A stretch of 64,000 bases of DNA from an uncultured SAR86 cluster bacterium (GCA_902627595.1 CACOJO010000001.1:1-64000); one strand, 5' to 3'; numbered from the stretch's first letter, positions 25,943-35,244 are shown. Notes: generated by a model from the sequence alone, not told the origin. Program-made: numbers and translations.

Positions 25943-28729
25943 ATGATCAAATCCTTTTTAAAGTATGCAGTTACTTTGTCACTGTTTATAACTTCTACTA
26001 TTTCTTTTGCACAAGTTGCATTGGAAGAGATGGTGGTTACTTCTCAAAAAAGAGAACAAAATTTACTAGATGTACCTTCTGCGCTTCAGGCTTTTTCTGG
26101 AGACATGTTAGAGGGTGCTGGCGTAAGAGATACCGATGACTTGATTACGATGATACCCGACATGCTGATGTCTGGTGAAGACTCAGGAAGAGCAAACATT
26201 TGGTTAAGAGGTATAGGTTCTACAAAGTTTGACATAGGTTCTGAAGGGTCAAATGCTTTCTTTGTTGATGAAGTATATATGCCTAGACAACAGTCTATTC
26301 TTAGCGGACTAGTAGATCTTGAGAGAATTGAAGTTTTAAAGGGACCACAAGGAACATTATATGGAAGGAATGCTCTTGGAGGAGCAATAAGTGTGTTCTA
26401 CAAAAAACCTACTAGCGAAACCGAACAAAAAATTAAGGTTGGTGCCGGAGACAACGGTCAAGAAAAATTCAGTTACTTGATTTCTGGACAAATTGGCGAT
26501 GGTCTTTACGGAAGAATGGTTCTTAGCTATCAAGACTACGAAGGAGTTCATGCAGATAAAACTTTTGGTGGAGATACTGGTACTTCTAATGAAAATGTCA
26601 GATTTTCTTTATTTGGCGAAGGGGATAACTATGAATGGTCTTTAACTGCGGATAATAGCTTATCCAAAGAGGACGCTATGGTTTCTGAGGCAATTATTTG
26701 TCCTAGAGCAACAAACGACTGTACTACAGCTCAGAAAAATTTAATTCAACCTGATAAATTAGCTGATGCTGGTGGACTTGATATATTTGTGACTAATTTT
26801 GCTACATCAAGTGCTTATGCTGCCTCAGGAGGTGATGCCGCTGCATTAACTCAGATTAGAAGTGACAAATACTCAGCTAATCTCAGTGAAGACACTTTTG
26901 GCAGAAGAGAAGATACGATGTTGTCAGGTAAATTTAAAATGTTTAGAGACGATTATGATCTTACTTTATTAGTTTCAACTAATCAGAATCAAAGTGAAGA
27001 ACTCAAGGATTTTGACTCTACTAAAGCTAAATCTTTTGTGCAAGGAAGCGAACAAAAAACAAACCAATCTTCTATCGAGTTAAGATGGAATTCGAAACCA
27101 GAAGATGAGATCCAATGGGTTGCTGGAATATACTCTTTCCTAGATTATGGAGACAGAAATGATATTTTCAGAACAGGTCCAGATAGCGTTTTCAACCAAG
27201 CAGCTCTTGCGGCAACAGCATATGTTGACGGCGCTTCATCAGGAAATCTTTTCGCAGTGGCTAATTTAGCAAATATTGCTCCATCAGCTCTTGCCACATA
27301 CACTCCAACAGCTACCAATGCTGCTTTTGTAAACACTTACAATGTGGCTACTGGCGCGACTACAAGTGAATACGGAACAGCAGGACTAGAGTTGAATATT
27401 AATAACAAATCTTCAGCTGCTTTTGGTCAGGTTACCATCCCAATGGCAGACCAATGGAACATTACTCTTGGTGCTCGATATACTTACGATACTAAAGGAA
27501 TGACTTACACAACAAGCTCAAATTCTGTTGGTGTTCCTCACTCATTAGTTCTTCCAGGGTGTACTACAGCAACTAAATACCTTGATGCAAATGGAGATGT
27601 TGCTACTGGGTGTCCTACTTTTAACGCAGCAGACGCCACAACTATGTATACTGCAGCACAATACGCTGGTCAATTGGGAGTAGTTGCAGGAGCATTCGCA
27701 GCAGCTCCAGCATTAGCACTGGCACCAGGTTGGAACGCTGATTGTCAGGCACTAACTTCAACTGCTGGTTCAGCAGCTTGTAGAACTAACTTTTCTATTA
27801 TTGCTGCAGCTCAAGGAATAGGTATTGCTCCTATTGCAACCTCTATTCAAACTTTTGTTGTAAACAAAAAAGCTTCTTGGACTTCAACTGATCCTAAGTT
27901 AACCATTGACTATAAACCTAATGACAACAGTATGGTTTGGTATACCTTTGCAACTGGTTTCAAAGGTGGCGGATGGCAGTTTGCAACCTATTTCAAAGAG
28001 TTAGTTGAACAAGGCTTTGATCCTGAAGAGCTAGAAATGAATGAAATTGGTTATAAAGGCTCTTTCTTAAACGACTCTTTAAGTCTTAGTGCTGTAGCAT
28101 ATTCTTACGACTGGACCAATAAACAGGTAATTAAAGTAGCAGTTGTTCAGGGATTACCTCTTGGTCTTACTCGAAATGCTGGTGAGTCTACAATTAATGG
28201 TCTAGATTTAAATCTAAGAGCAAGAGTTGCAGATCAAACAATTATCAACTTCAATTATGCTTACATCGATGCACAATATGACGTTTATTGTGATGACTCA
28301 AGAGATTGGACGGATGTTCACGGCTCTTTCACTAGTTGTAAAACAGGTACTGTGGGAGCTTATAGCAGAGCAGGAGGCGGCATGCCTTGGACACCTGATA
28401 ATGCTTTAGTCCTTTCTGTTGAACATGTTGAGCCAACAAACATTGGGGATGTTGTCATCAATGCTAGTTATTCTCATAAAACAAACGTTGCAAATGCAGA
28501 TGAGCGTGTTGATGGTCTTACTTTCTTAGATGAAATAGCCAGATTAAATTTTTCTACGACAATAGAATTTAATAACGGAACTTCTTTAAGAGGTTACTGT
28601 ACTAACTGTCTAGACGTAGATGATGATATTGGCTTTACGCTTATCTATCCTGGTAATCAGGGAGGTGGAGCAAGAGTTAAATACTATGAAGGCTTAAGAG
28701 CTGGAATAGAAGTTATTCATCGCTTCTAA
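25943..28729 (+). CDS. TonB-dependent outer-membrane receptor
   Basis: The start is ATG 25943 with AGGGGG nine bases upstream; it yields the signal peptide MIKSFLKYAVTLSLFITSTISFAQ. The mature protein of about 900 residues has a TonB-box-like EEMVVTSQKREQNLLDVP and a plug domain (LITMIPDMLMSG, IWLRGIGSTKFDIG, RIEVLKGPQGTLYGRNALGGAISV). A 22-strand-type barrel ends in the terminal aromatic (IEVIHRF). The SQKREQNLLDVP start and organisation resemble marine receptors for non-siderophore substrates. Two Ala-rich segments interrupt the middle of the barrel (near residues 410-480 and 570-640). The ligand is unknown; nearby P450 and dehydrogenases suggest a hydrophobic compound. Confidence 0.93.
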   Translation: MIKSFLKYAVTLSLFITSTISFAQVALEEMVVTSQKREQNLLDVPSALQAFSGDMLEGAGVRDTDDLITMIPDMLMSGEDSGRANIWLRGIGSTKFDIGSEGSNAFFVDEVYMPRQQSILSGLVDLERIEVLKGPQGTLYGRNALGGAISVFYKKPTSETEQKIKVGAGDNGQEKFSYLISGQIGDGLYGRMVLSYQDYEGVHADKTFGGDTGTSNENVRFSLFGEGDNYEWSLTADNSLSKEDAMVSEAIICPRATNDCTTAQKNLIQPDKLADAGGLDIFVTNFATSSAYAASGGDAAALTQIRSDKYSANLSEDTFGRREDTMLSGKFKMFRDDYDLTLLVSTNQNQSEELKDFDSTKAKSFVQGSEQKTNQSSIELRWNSKPEDEIQWVAGIYSFLDYGDRNDIFRTGPDSVFNQAALAATAYVDGASSGNLFAVANLANIAPSALATYTPTATNAAFVNTYNVATGATTSEYGTAGLELNINNKSSAAFGQVTIPMADQWNITLGARYTYDTKGMTYTTSSNSVGVPHSLVLPGCTTATKYLDANGDVATGCPTFNAADATTMYTAAQYAGQLGVVAGAFAAAPALALAPGWNADCQALTSTAGSAACRTNFSIIAAAQGIGIAPIATSIQTFVVNKKASWTSTDPKLTIDYKPNDNSMVWYTFATGFKGGGWQFATYFKELVEQGFDPEELEMNEIGYKGSFLNDSLSLSAVAYSYDWTNKQVIKVAVVQGLPLGLTRNAGESTINGLDLNLRARVADQTIINFNYAYIDAQYDVYCDDSRDWTDVHGSFTSCKTGTVGAYSRAGGGMPWTPDNALVLSVEHVEPTNIGDVVINASYSHKTNVANADERVDGLTFLDEIARLNFSTTIEFNNGTSLRGYCTNCLDVDDDIGFTLIYPGNQGGGARVKYYEGLRAGIEVIHRF

Positions 28730-28740
28730 AAATCCCAATA

Positions 28741-28772
28741 AAAAAAAGGCGCCTAAAAGGCGCCTTTTTTTT
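28741..28772. terminator. bidirectional intrinsic terminator
   Basis: A seven-A run leads into GGCGCC (28748-28753), a 5-nt loop TAAAA and GGCGCC (28759-28764), followed by eight T residues (28765-28772). The perfect GC stem with A/T flanks serves both the receptor gene on the plus strand, which ends 11 bp earlier, and the P450 gene on the minus strand, whose stop overlaps it. This is the clearest terminator in the window. Confidence 0.93.
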
Positions 28773-30072
28773 AACTTAATTTAATTGGAAGATTTTCAAA
28801 TCCTCTAAAAATTAGGTTTCTACCCCATACAGGATTTTTATCTATAAGTTCTAATTGTTTAAATCTTTCAAAAATACTCTCGAAGGCAATTCTAGACTCT
28901 ATTCTAGCCAAACTTGCTCCAATGCACATGTGCGGTCCATATCCAAAAGAGATATGTTTGATGTTATCTCTAAAAATATTAAATTCATTAGGATTTTCAT
29001 TTGCCTCAGGATCTCGGTTTGCTCCTGCGATACTAACTGCAAAGGGTGTTCCTCTTTTATAAGATTTATTGTTATAAACCATGTCATTTTCAGCAAATCT
29101 AACAGTTGCATGGACAGGAGGCTCATATCTCAACATTTCTTCAATTGCATTTGGAATTAATTCAAAATTCTTTATTAGATGAGACATTTGATCGTGATGA
29201 TTGAAAAGTGTGAACATACCATTACCAATTAAACGTGTCGTAGTCTCATGTCCAGCAATTAATAGAAGTAAGCAAGTACCATACATTTCTTTAATATTTA
29301 ACTTATCTCCTTCCTCTTCAGCTTGAATCAGCTTTCCAATGAAATCGTCTCCTGGAGAGTCCTTTCTAGTAAGAATGATTTTTTCAAAATAACTTATTAA
29401 AGCTTCATAAGCATCACCAGATTTTTTAATATCTTCTTTAGAGGTTCCTATTCCTCCAACTCCAACTAACAAATCCTCAGACCAAGCTTGAAATTGATCT
29501 AAATCTTCATTTGGTAAACCCATCATTTTTGCAATCACAATGGCTGGCAGGGGCTTTGCTAAATCTTCAATCAAGTCAAAAGAATTCTGGTTGTGAACTC
29601 TATCAAGACAACTATCAACAACTTTCTTTATTTCGGGCTCAAGAGAAGTTATGTATCTATTGGTAAAGCCATATTGAACAAGTTTTCTGATTCGTGAATG
29701 ATCCGGCGGATCAAGCTTCAGCATACTTGGATTTTCGAACTGATCCAGCATGATTTCTCTGCCAGCTTTTTTAAATTCTTTTCTACGTTTGTTTGCTATG
29801 GGATACTTTCGATCGTCCACACTAAATCTTTTATCTCTTAACATTTCTTGTGCAAACTCCATTTTTGTAACCCAATGCAATCTTGTTGTTTGTGAAAATA
29901 AAATAGGTTTATGAGCTCGCATTGAGTTGTAGGTTTTGTAAGGATTGTTAATAAAATCCTTAGTCAAAAAATCTAGAACAACTCCTTTGTTAAAGATTTT
30001 TTCGAAAGTGACTATCGCCTTATACGCCCCAATAAGTAAAAAGTTTTTTAACCGCGAATAAAGGTTATTCAT
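28771..30072 (-). CDS. cytochrome P450
   Basis: The 433-residue soluble bacterial-type P450 has the I-helix AGHETTTRLIGNGMF, the K-helix ExxR in EEMLRYEPPVHATVR and the heme-binding loop FGYGPHMCIGASLARIE with the cysteine ligand. It also has LDPPDHSRIRKLVQYGFT, common in class I bacterial P450s. It needs a ferredoxin and reductase, neither of which is adjacent; the rubredoxin at 47654 is not a normal partner. The substrate is unknown. Position beside a TonB receptor suggests oxidation of an imported hydrophobic molecule. Confidence 0.94.
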   Translation of the reverse strand: MNNLYSRLKNFLLIGAYKAIVTFEKIFNKGVVLDFLTKDFINNPYKTYNSMRAHKPILFSQTTRLHWVTKMEFAQEMLRDKRFSVDDRKYPIANKRRKEFKKAGREIMLDQFENPSMLKLDPPDHSRIRKLVQYGFTNRYITSLEPEIKKVVDSCLDRVHNQNSFDLIEDLAKPLPAIVIAKMMGLPNEDLDQFQAWSEDLLVGVGGIGTSKEDIKKSGDAYEALISYFEKIILTRKDSPGDDFIGKLIQAEEEGDKLNIKEMYGTCLLLLIAGHETTTRLIGNGMFTLFNHHDQMSHLIKNFELIPNAIEEMLRYEPPVHATVRFAENDMVYNNKSYKRGTPFAVSIAGANRDPEANENPNEFNIFRDNIKHISFGYGPHMCIGASLARIESRIAFESIFERFKQLELIDKNPVWGRNLIFRGFENLPIKLS

Positions 30073-30110
30073 ATCTCGAAGAAGAATTTTCTAACAGCGC
30101 AATAAATATT

Positions 30111-32087
30111 TCAAGAATTGCTTGGTTCAAACCAAATTGGTGAAGTCCAGGCCCTTTCTTGTATGGTTGCTGGAATATCAGACCTTGGTTTAACACCTTC
30201 TCTGATTGAGTCCCAAGTTGACCATCGACAAACTGGATTCTCTAAAACTCTTACGTAATAAAAAGCTCTTTGATTCATCAAAAAATCAGGATCTAACCAA
30301 AAAGTCCTCAACTCTGAGGCTCCAGAATTTTTACTTATAGAACAGTTTTCAATATCAACTTTGGCACCATTGTCAGGACAACGATGTGTGGATGAATTGA
30401 CAACTAATCCATCTGAACACACAACGTCATATACTCTTTCTTGGTGCGCTCCATTTTCTAACCAACCTTTTATAATTTGAATTCTTTGAAGCGGTGCACT
30501 CAATGGGTCTGCAGAAGCCCATACCAAAAATTTTGGTTCCTTCTCATTTTCTAAACTAATGGTGGAACCCATAGATAAATTACCCTTGTAAGCTTTTTTA
30601 ACAAGGTCCAAGTCGTTAATATCGGAGTCTTCAAAATCATACCCAGAAAAAAAGCGTACTTTTATTCTCGGACCACTGGTAGCAAAGGTTTCTTTTCTTC
30701 TAAAGGCATCATAAATTTCCTCACGAGTATTTTCTTTCGCCCAAACTCCAGTAAGGCCAGAAGCTGAGAAGCCAATCAATCTGTCTGTGACAGCCATGTA
30801 ATCTTTACCATTAATTTCAACAAAAGACTCTGGCCTAAAGATTTTAGCAGCTTTAGCAATAGCCCAATTGAAAGGAACTGAACCTCTCAGCTCTGGAGTT
30901 CCATCAAGCAAACCAATTTTTGAAAAGAAAGTTTCTTCGCTATATGAACCTCCAGCAACGTGAGTGTCACTTGCGCCTGCAAGGCCAAATTTGTAGGGAT
31001 TTGTTAAGCCTTGTTCAGCTAAAGTCAGTCCTCTTAAGTAAGCGTTACGAACATAGCTACCTTTCGCATTTTCTAAAACCTGAGCTTGGTTTTCTACCGG
31101 TATCTCAAATGCTGACCATTCATCATTTTTTGATAGCAAAGGATGTGTTTCTGAGGAACCCTTCGCTTGAGTGACTTCAACCAAAGGCTCGTTTCTTATC
31201 CTTTGTGAAGCGTATGTTTCATCTATGAGTTTTCCGTCATAGTAAGTCATTTTAAAAGCAGCACCTCCAGAAATATTTGAATTATGAGGAATTGCTAAGC
31301 TCTCTACTCCTTTGCGTCTGAGTCCATCCATCCATTTCCAAAGGTCTTCTGGATTTAAACTGTCACCTCTAGTAAAAATTCTTTTGGGTAGGTTTTTTGT
31401 ATCTCTAAAAATTACATTTCTGTGCAAATAAGTATCGTAAATCTCAACTGATGAAGAATATTCATAGGCAGCAAAGGTTGTAAATGAACCTGGAACGTAG
31501 GCTTGATCTGCAGCTTCAATCGTTTTGAGCCAAGTATCATTCATAACTTTCTGTAAAATCTTCATATCTACAGTTCCATCTTGAATGTTATTTGCTAATT
31601 TTTGGGCAAATGGTCTAAACGTTCCTCCTCTTCTAATAATGGAGAAAAAACTATTACTTACATTTTCATTCAAATTATGTAGAGGCTTAGTAAGTTCATA
31701 TTGTCCAATTTCACTATCCGGATCAGCAGCTTCTTTAACTACTCCTAGAAATATTCCATGATCGGTGACTGCATAAAAATCCAAGGGCCTTGATAACTGG
31801 ATGTGATAACCAGTAGGATGTTTTATTGCTTCACCTCTAGCGTATTTATAAGCATCAGCAGGAGAAGCAGTAGTGCCAAAGGTATAAGCATCAAAAGAAT
31901 TCTCTGTATGAACATGTAAGTCACCAAAATAAGCATTTTTATCTGGATTGGGACTAGGTTTGTATTTATCTAAAGGAATATCTCCGAATTTTTCTAGAGC
32001 TAACTCTTTTTCTGTTTTTCTTTCAAATTCAGAACAAGAGAAAAAAAAAGTAATTACAAATAAGAAAAAAAATATATTTTTAAACAT
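30111..32087 (-). CDS. DUF3604 lipoprotein with PHP-type metal-binding motifs
   Basis: The 658-residue protein starts with a hydrophobic signal (MFKNIFFFLFVITFFFSC), a probable lipobox Cys17. An ATG at 32111 would add eight residues and place the dyad inside the coding sequence. Motifs resemble the PHP hydrolase superfamily: GDLHVHTENSFDA, AVTDHG, LAIPHNSN and GASDTHVAGG supply four sets of metal-binding His/Asp. A metal-dependent phosphoesterase-like activity at the membrane surface is inferred. DUF3604 proteins are frequent in marine gammaproteobacteria and remain largely uncharacterised. It runs the same way as the P450 gene, 38 bp before it. Confidence 0.85.
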   Translation of the reverse strand: MFKNIFFFLFVITFFFSCSEFERKTEKELALEKFGDIPLDKYKPSPNPDKNAYFGDLHVHTENSFDAYTFGTTASPADAYKYARGEAIKHPTGYHIQLSRPLDFYAVTDHGIFLGVVKEAADPDSEIGQYELTKPLHNLNENVSNSFFSIIRRGGTFRPFAQKLANNIQDGTVDMKILQKVMNDTWLKTIEAADQAYVPGSFTTFAAYEYSSSVEIYDTYLHRNVIFRDTKNLPKRIFTRGDSLNPEDLWKWMDGLRRKGVESLAIPHNSNISGGAAFKMTYYDGKLIDETYASQRIRNEPLVEVTQAKGSSETHPLLSKNDEWSAFEIPVENQAQVLENAKGSYVRNAYLRGLTLAEQGLTNPYKFGLAGASDTHVAGGSYSEETFFSKIGLLDGTPELRGSVPFNWAIAKAAKIFRPESFVEINGKDYMAVTDRLIGFSASGLTGVWAKENTREEIYDAFRRKETFATSGPRIKVRFFSGYDFEDSDINDLDLVKKAYKGNLSMGSTISLENEKEPKFLVWASADPLSAPLQRIQIIKGWLENGAHQERVYDVVCSDGLVVNSSTHRCPDNGAKVDIENCSISKNSGASELRTFWLDPDFLMNQRAFYYVRVLENPVCRWSTWDSIREGVKPRSDIPATIQERAWTSPIWFEPSNS

Positions 32088-32090
32088 TAG

Positions 32091-32113
32091 AAATGACAGT
32101 ATAACTGTCATTT
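32091..32113. promoter_or_regulatory. perfect 10-bp inverted repeat at the start of the DUF3604 gene
   Basis: AAATGACAGT (32091-32100) and ACTGTCATTT (32104-32113) are exact reverse complements separated by ATA. The element ends 3 bp before the chosen ATG of the DUF3604 gene and lies in the divergent gap with the VTT gene. It could be a dimeric repressor site, or an RNA hairpin hiding the ribosome site. The CTGTCAT core equals a Pho-box half-site, but the Pho box is a direct repeat, so PhoB control is not supported. Confidence 0.55.
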
Positions 32114-32181
32114 TCTAACATTCACAAAAATCTTGAATTAAATTTTTTCCTATTGGACAAACATATAAAATGTAAAAAGCA

Positions 32182-32817
32182 ATGAATATCTATACTCTCT
32201 TAAAGATTCTGGTTTTTGTCATAATTGTTTTGACTTCAATAATATTACCTTTGTCATTATTGGAATCATCAATAACTGATTTAACTGACCGATTTATTGA
32301 ATGGAGTGGAAACAACCAATTTTTAAAATCTATTTTGGTTATTTTCGCATTGGCAGCAGATGTTTTTCTGCCTATTCCAAATGGCGTTACCAATACCTTA
32401 GCTGGAGCTATTTTAGGATTTTATTTATCCATACCTATCATATGGGTAGGGCTAACTTTGGGTTCGATAATTGGCTTTGCGATAGGAAAGTATGCTGCCA
32501 AACCTTTAGCAAAAAAAATACTCAGTAGCGAAGATTTAGAAAGATCGGAAGAGGCGGCAAAAGAATTTGGTGTCAGTATTTTATTGATCGCAAGACCCGC
32601 TCCAGCTCTAGCAGAAATTTCAACTGTGGCTGCTGGTCTAGCTGGCATGAGATGGATTACTTTTCTAACCGTAATGATTATTAGTAATTTGTTGGTTTCA
32701 ATAGTTTACGCTTTCATAGGAACTGCAGCCCTTACTAGTCAATCTGCCTCAATAGCATTCATAGGTATTGCGGTAATACCTTTCTTTTTTTGGCTTTTAG
32801 CAAAGAGATATTTTTAA
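32182..32817 (+). CDS. VTT-domain (DedA/TVP38-like) membrane protein
   Basis: The 211-residue inner-membrane protein has four to six helices. The VTT signature is seen as FLPIPNGVTNTLAGAILGFYLSIPIIWVGLTLGSIIGFAIGKYAAK, then ILLIARPAPALAEISTVAAGLAGMRWITF. The family includes lipid-flippase-like DedA proteins; the exact substrate is unknown. It is divergent from the DUF3604 gene and converges with the UPF0114 gene 3 bp away. Confidence 0.85.
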   Translation: MNIYTLLKILVFVIIVLTSIILPLSLLESSITDLTDRFIEWSGNNQFLKSILVIFALAADVFLPIPNGVTNTLAGAILGFYLSIPIIWVGLTLGSIIGFAIGKYAAKPLAKKILSSEDLERSEEAAKEFGVSILLIARPAPALAEISTVAAGLAGMRWITFLTVMIISNLLVSIVYAFIGTAALTSQSASIAFIGIAVIPFFFWLLAKRYF

Positions 32818-32820
32818 AAT

Positions 32821-33348
32821 TTAATGTTTGCTGCTTCGATGGGCTACATAATCCATCATCGCTAAAAGCAATCCAGAGATTATGAAAATAATATGAATTA
32901 TTACCATCCACTTAATCTCTACTTCGCTCACTGCAACATCGCCCGAACCAGCTATTTTAAGAAAGGTTTCAAGCAGTCCAATACCAGATATAGCCAAAAT
33001 TGAGGCAACCAGTTTAATTTTTAGATCGCTAAAATCCACTGAACCCATCCAATCCGGTCTATCTCGGTCATCTTTTGCTACATCGATTTTAGAAATAAAG
33101 TTTTCGTAACCGGAAAAAATAATCATCACAACAAGGTTTGCAATCAAAGCTAGATCCACCACTTGCAGAACAAATAAAAGTACTTCTTTCAACTTCATAC
33201 TCATTAAACCAGGAGCATATTGAATGAAGTGTTGAATTGTAGTTATCGCGATAAGTGCCAAGCAAAGACACAAAATCATATAAATGGGCGCTAATAGCCA
33301 TCTGCTGGCATAAATTAATCCCTCTAATAGATTTTCTATTGTTCTCAT
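32821..33348 (-). CDS. UPF0114 (YqhA) family membrane protein
   Basis: The 175-residue protein starts MRTIENLLEGLIYASRWLLAPIY, and contains VDLALIANLVVMIIFSGYENFIS and WMGSVDFSDLKIKLVASILAISGIGLLE. These are the hallmark stretches of the UPF0114/TIGR00645 family. Four membrane helices are apparent. Function is unknown. It is 59 bp downstream of the CoA-transferase gene on the same strand, the gap being T-rich without a clear stem. Confidence 0.9.
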   Translation of the reverse strand: MRTIENLLEGLIYASRWLLAPIYMILCLCLALIAITTIQHFIQYAPGLMSMKLKEVLLFVLQVVDLALIANLVVMIIFSGYENFISKIDVAKDDRDRPDWMGSVDFSDLKIKLVASILAISGIGLLETFLKIAGSGDVAVSEVEIKWMVIIHIIFIISGLLLAMMDYVAHRSSKH

Positions 33349-33407
33349 TATTTCCCCTATTTTTGAATATTATATTCTAGTTTTTTTTTTAAATTCTTTC
33401 CTAGTTT

Positions 33408-34634
33408 CTAAAAATCTATAATTCCATCTTCCTTAAGTTTGTCGAGTTCTTTTGAATCTAAACCAATGCCAGAAAGAATTTCTTTGGAATGTTCTCCTAA
33501 GTCAGGACCTCTGGAAGGAGTTTTTTTAGGTTCATTTTTGAGAAATACTGGACTATTAATTGTTAAGTTTTCTGTTTCAAAACTATCTTTTGAAAAGTTA
33601 ACCAATACCTCACTTTTTAAAAATTGCTCATCTTTTTTATGATCCGTAGATTTACTAAGCACTCCAAACGTAACTTCAGAGAATCTTAATTTTTCAACGA
33701 TTTCATTCAAGTCATATTGCTTAAATATTTTTTCAAGTTCTTTATAAAGCTCTTGATGATTTTCGTTCATGTTTTGAAAAGATGAAAATCTCTCATCTTC
33801 ATTTAGATACTCAATTTTTAAAGCCTTCAATAGTTTTGGCCATTCTCGTGCAGCATCAATTATTGCCAATAGCAGATATCTTCCATCTTTAGTTTCATAT
33901 CTTCCTCCAAAAGGGTGTGGAGTAACTTCAGCCTCTTTAACTGGAAAATCAGCATCAAAAAGTGCTGCTTGAATAAAAGAGCCATTCGACCATGCACCAT
34001 TTGCCATTAAAGAAGTATTTACTTCTCCACCTTTTCCTGTTTTTTCTCTCCTATAAAGAGCAGTCATTATACTAGCAAATAAAGATACCCCTGTGGGCTG
34101 ATCTCCCATACCTATTGGAGGCATACCCGGAGAAGAATTATCAGAAGGTCTTACTATATCCATCAAACCACTCCTTGCCCACCACGCCATTGTGTCAAAT
34201 GCAGTTCTGTGCGAGTCCGGACCTTCTTCTCCATAACCTGTCAAAGAACCATAAATTAATCGTTCGTTTAGAGGCATTAAGTCTGAGGCATTTATTTTTA
34301 ACTTTTCTCTTATTCTTTTTGGCATATTGGTTACAAATACATCAGAAACCTTTACCAATTCTTGTAAAATTTTTTGTCCTTTTGGGTCTCCAAGATTCAA
34401 AGCTAAACTCTTCTTATTTCTAGAGGTCAAATGCCAACAATAGTCCTTATCTGCAGCAGGATTGACCCTTTTTGTTCTAGCAATGAGATGTCTTAAGCTA
34501 TCGCCGATTTTAGGTGGTTCAATCTTGATAACTTCTGCACCAAAATCAGAAAGAATTGTAGTTGAAACAGGTCCAGCAATAAAACTTCCCGCATCAATAA
34601 CTTTTAATCCTTCCAAAAGTAATTTTTTCGACAT
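33408..34634 (-). CDS. CaiB/BaiF family III CoA-transferase
   Basis: The 408-residue family III CoA-transferase starts with LLLEGLKVIDAGSFIAGPVSTTILSDFGAEVIKIEPP and has the catalytic-Asp segment GMGDQPTGVSLFASIMTALYRRE, followed by GKGGEVNTSLMANGAW. It moves CoA between carboxylic acids, typically in the catabolism of unusual acids. The donor and acceptor are unknown. The location at the end of the P450/ADH region supports an acid-catabolic role. Confidence 0.92.
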   Translation of the reverse strand: MSKKLLLEGLKVIDAGSFIAGPVSTTILSDFGAEVIKIEPPKIGDSLRHLIARTKRVNPAADKDYCWHLTSRNKKSLALNLGDPKGQKILQELVKVSDVFVTNMPKRIREKLKINASDLMPLNERLIYGSLTGYGEEGPDSHRTAFDTMAWWARSGLMDIVRPSDNSSPGMPPIGMGDQPTGVSLFASIMTALYRREKTGKGGEVNTSLMANGAWSNGSFIQAALFDADFPVKEAEVTPHPFGGRYETKDGRYLLLAIIDAAREWPKLLKALKIEYLNEDERFSSFQNMNENHQELYKELEKIFKQYDLNEIVEKLRFSEVTFGVLSKSTDHKKDEQFLKSEVLVNFSKDSFETENLTINSPVFLKNEPKKTPSRGPDLGEHSKEILSGIGLDSKELDKLKEDGIIDF

Positions 34635-34733
34635 AAGTAAATATTACACAAGGACGCGCAAACATTGCAGAAAAGTTTTATTATTGATTTGAAAACTATA
34701 CTAATTTTTAAAAATTCAACTTAAAAGGTAATC

Positions 34734-35111
34734 ATGACTAAAGAATCATATTTTTTATTATTTATATCTATCGGAGTATTTCCGGCTGCTTTGGGATATG
34801 GATTAAATCCAAAAGAGTTTCTGCCAGTTCTTTATGGAATTGAAGTAGCAGACAATAACCTATCAAATATCTTTAGAGCTGTGATGGGTCTATATATTGG
34901 CTGTGTGCTGTTATGGATTTCTGGAGCTTTTAACAAAAGTCTAACGGATCCAGCTTTATGGTGTATGTTTGTCTTTATGCTTGGGATTGGTCTAGGAAGA
35001 CTGCTAAGTTTAATTCTAGATGGAATTCCAGATATGATCTTTGTATTCTTTATGATTTTTGAGTTTATTGCAGCAGGAATTACTTTTTATTTACTCAAGA
35101 CAAAAGCTTAA
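34734..35111 (+). CDS. DUF4345 family membrane protein
   Basis: The 125-residue protein has four predicted membrane helices. FPAALGYGLNPKEFLPVLYG, NLSNIFRAVMGLYIGCVLLW and MLGIGLGRLLSLILDGIP match the DUF4345 domain. Function is unknown. AAAGGT precedes the ATG. It stands alone on the plus strand, before tRNA-Phe on the opposite strand. Confidence 0.82.
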   Translation: MTKESYFLLFISIGVFPAALGYGLNPKEFLPVLYGIEVADNNLSNIFRAVMGLYIGCVLLWISGAFNKSLTDPALWCMFVFMLGIGLGRLLSLILDGIPDMIFVFFMIFEFIAAGITFYLLKTKA

Positions 35112-35125
35112 AGTACTTTTTTTGA

Positions 35126-35201
35126 TGGTGCCCAGAGGTGGAATCGAACCACCGACACAAGGATTTTCAGTCCTTTGCTCTACCGACTGAGCTATCTGGG
35201 C
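35126..35201 (-). tRNA. tRNA-Phe (anticodon GAA)
   Basis: On the minus strand the 76-nt sequence begins GCCCAGATAGCTCAG. Its anticodon loop is ACTGAAAAT with GAA, its T-arm GGTTCGATTCC, and it ends CTGGGCACCA. The acceptor stem GCCCAGA/TCTGGGC pairs fully, and the CCA end is encoded. It stands alone between DUF4345 and yggX. Confidence 0.98.
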
Positions 35202-35244
35202 AAAAAGAAATCAAATTTTATAGATATTTATCAAGCTTATAAAG

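Noticed and set aside
32104..32125. Possible Pho box at the DUF3604/VTT gap (CTGTCAT core)
   Set aside because: A Pho box needs two direct 11-bp repeats; only one CTGTCAT per strand is present, arranged as an inverted repeat.
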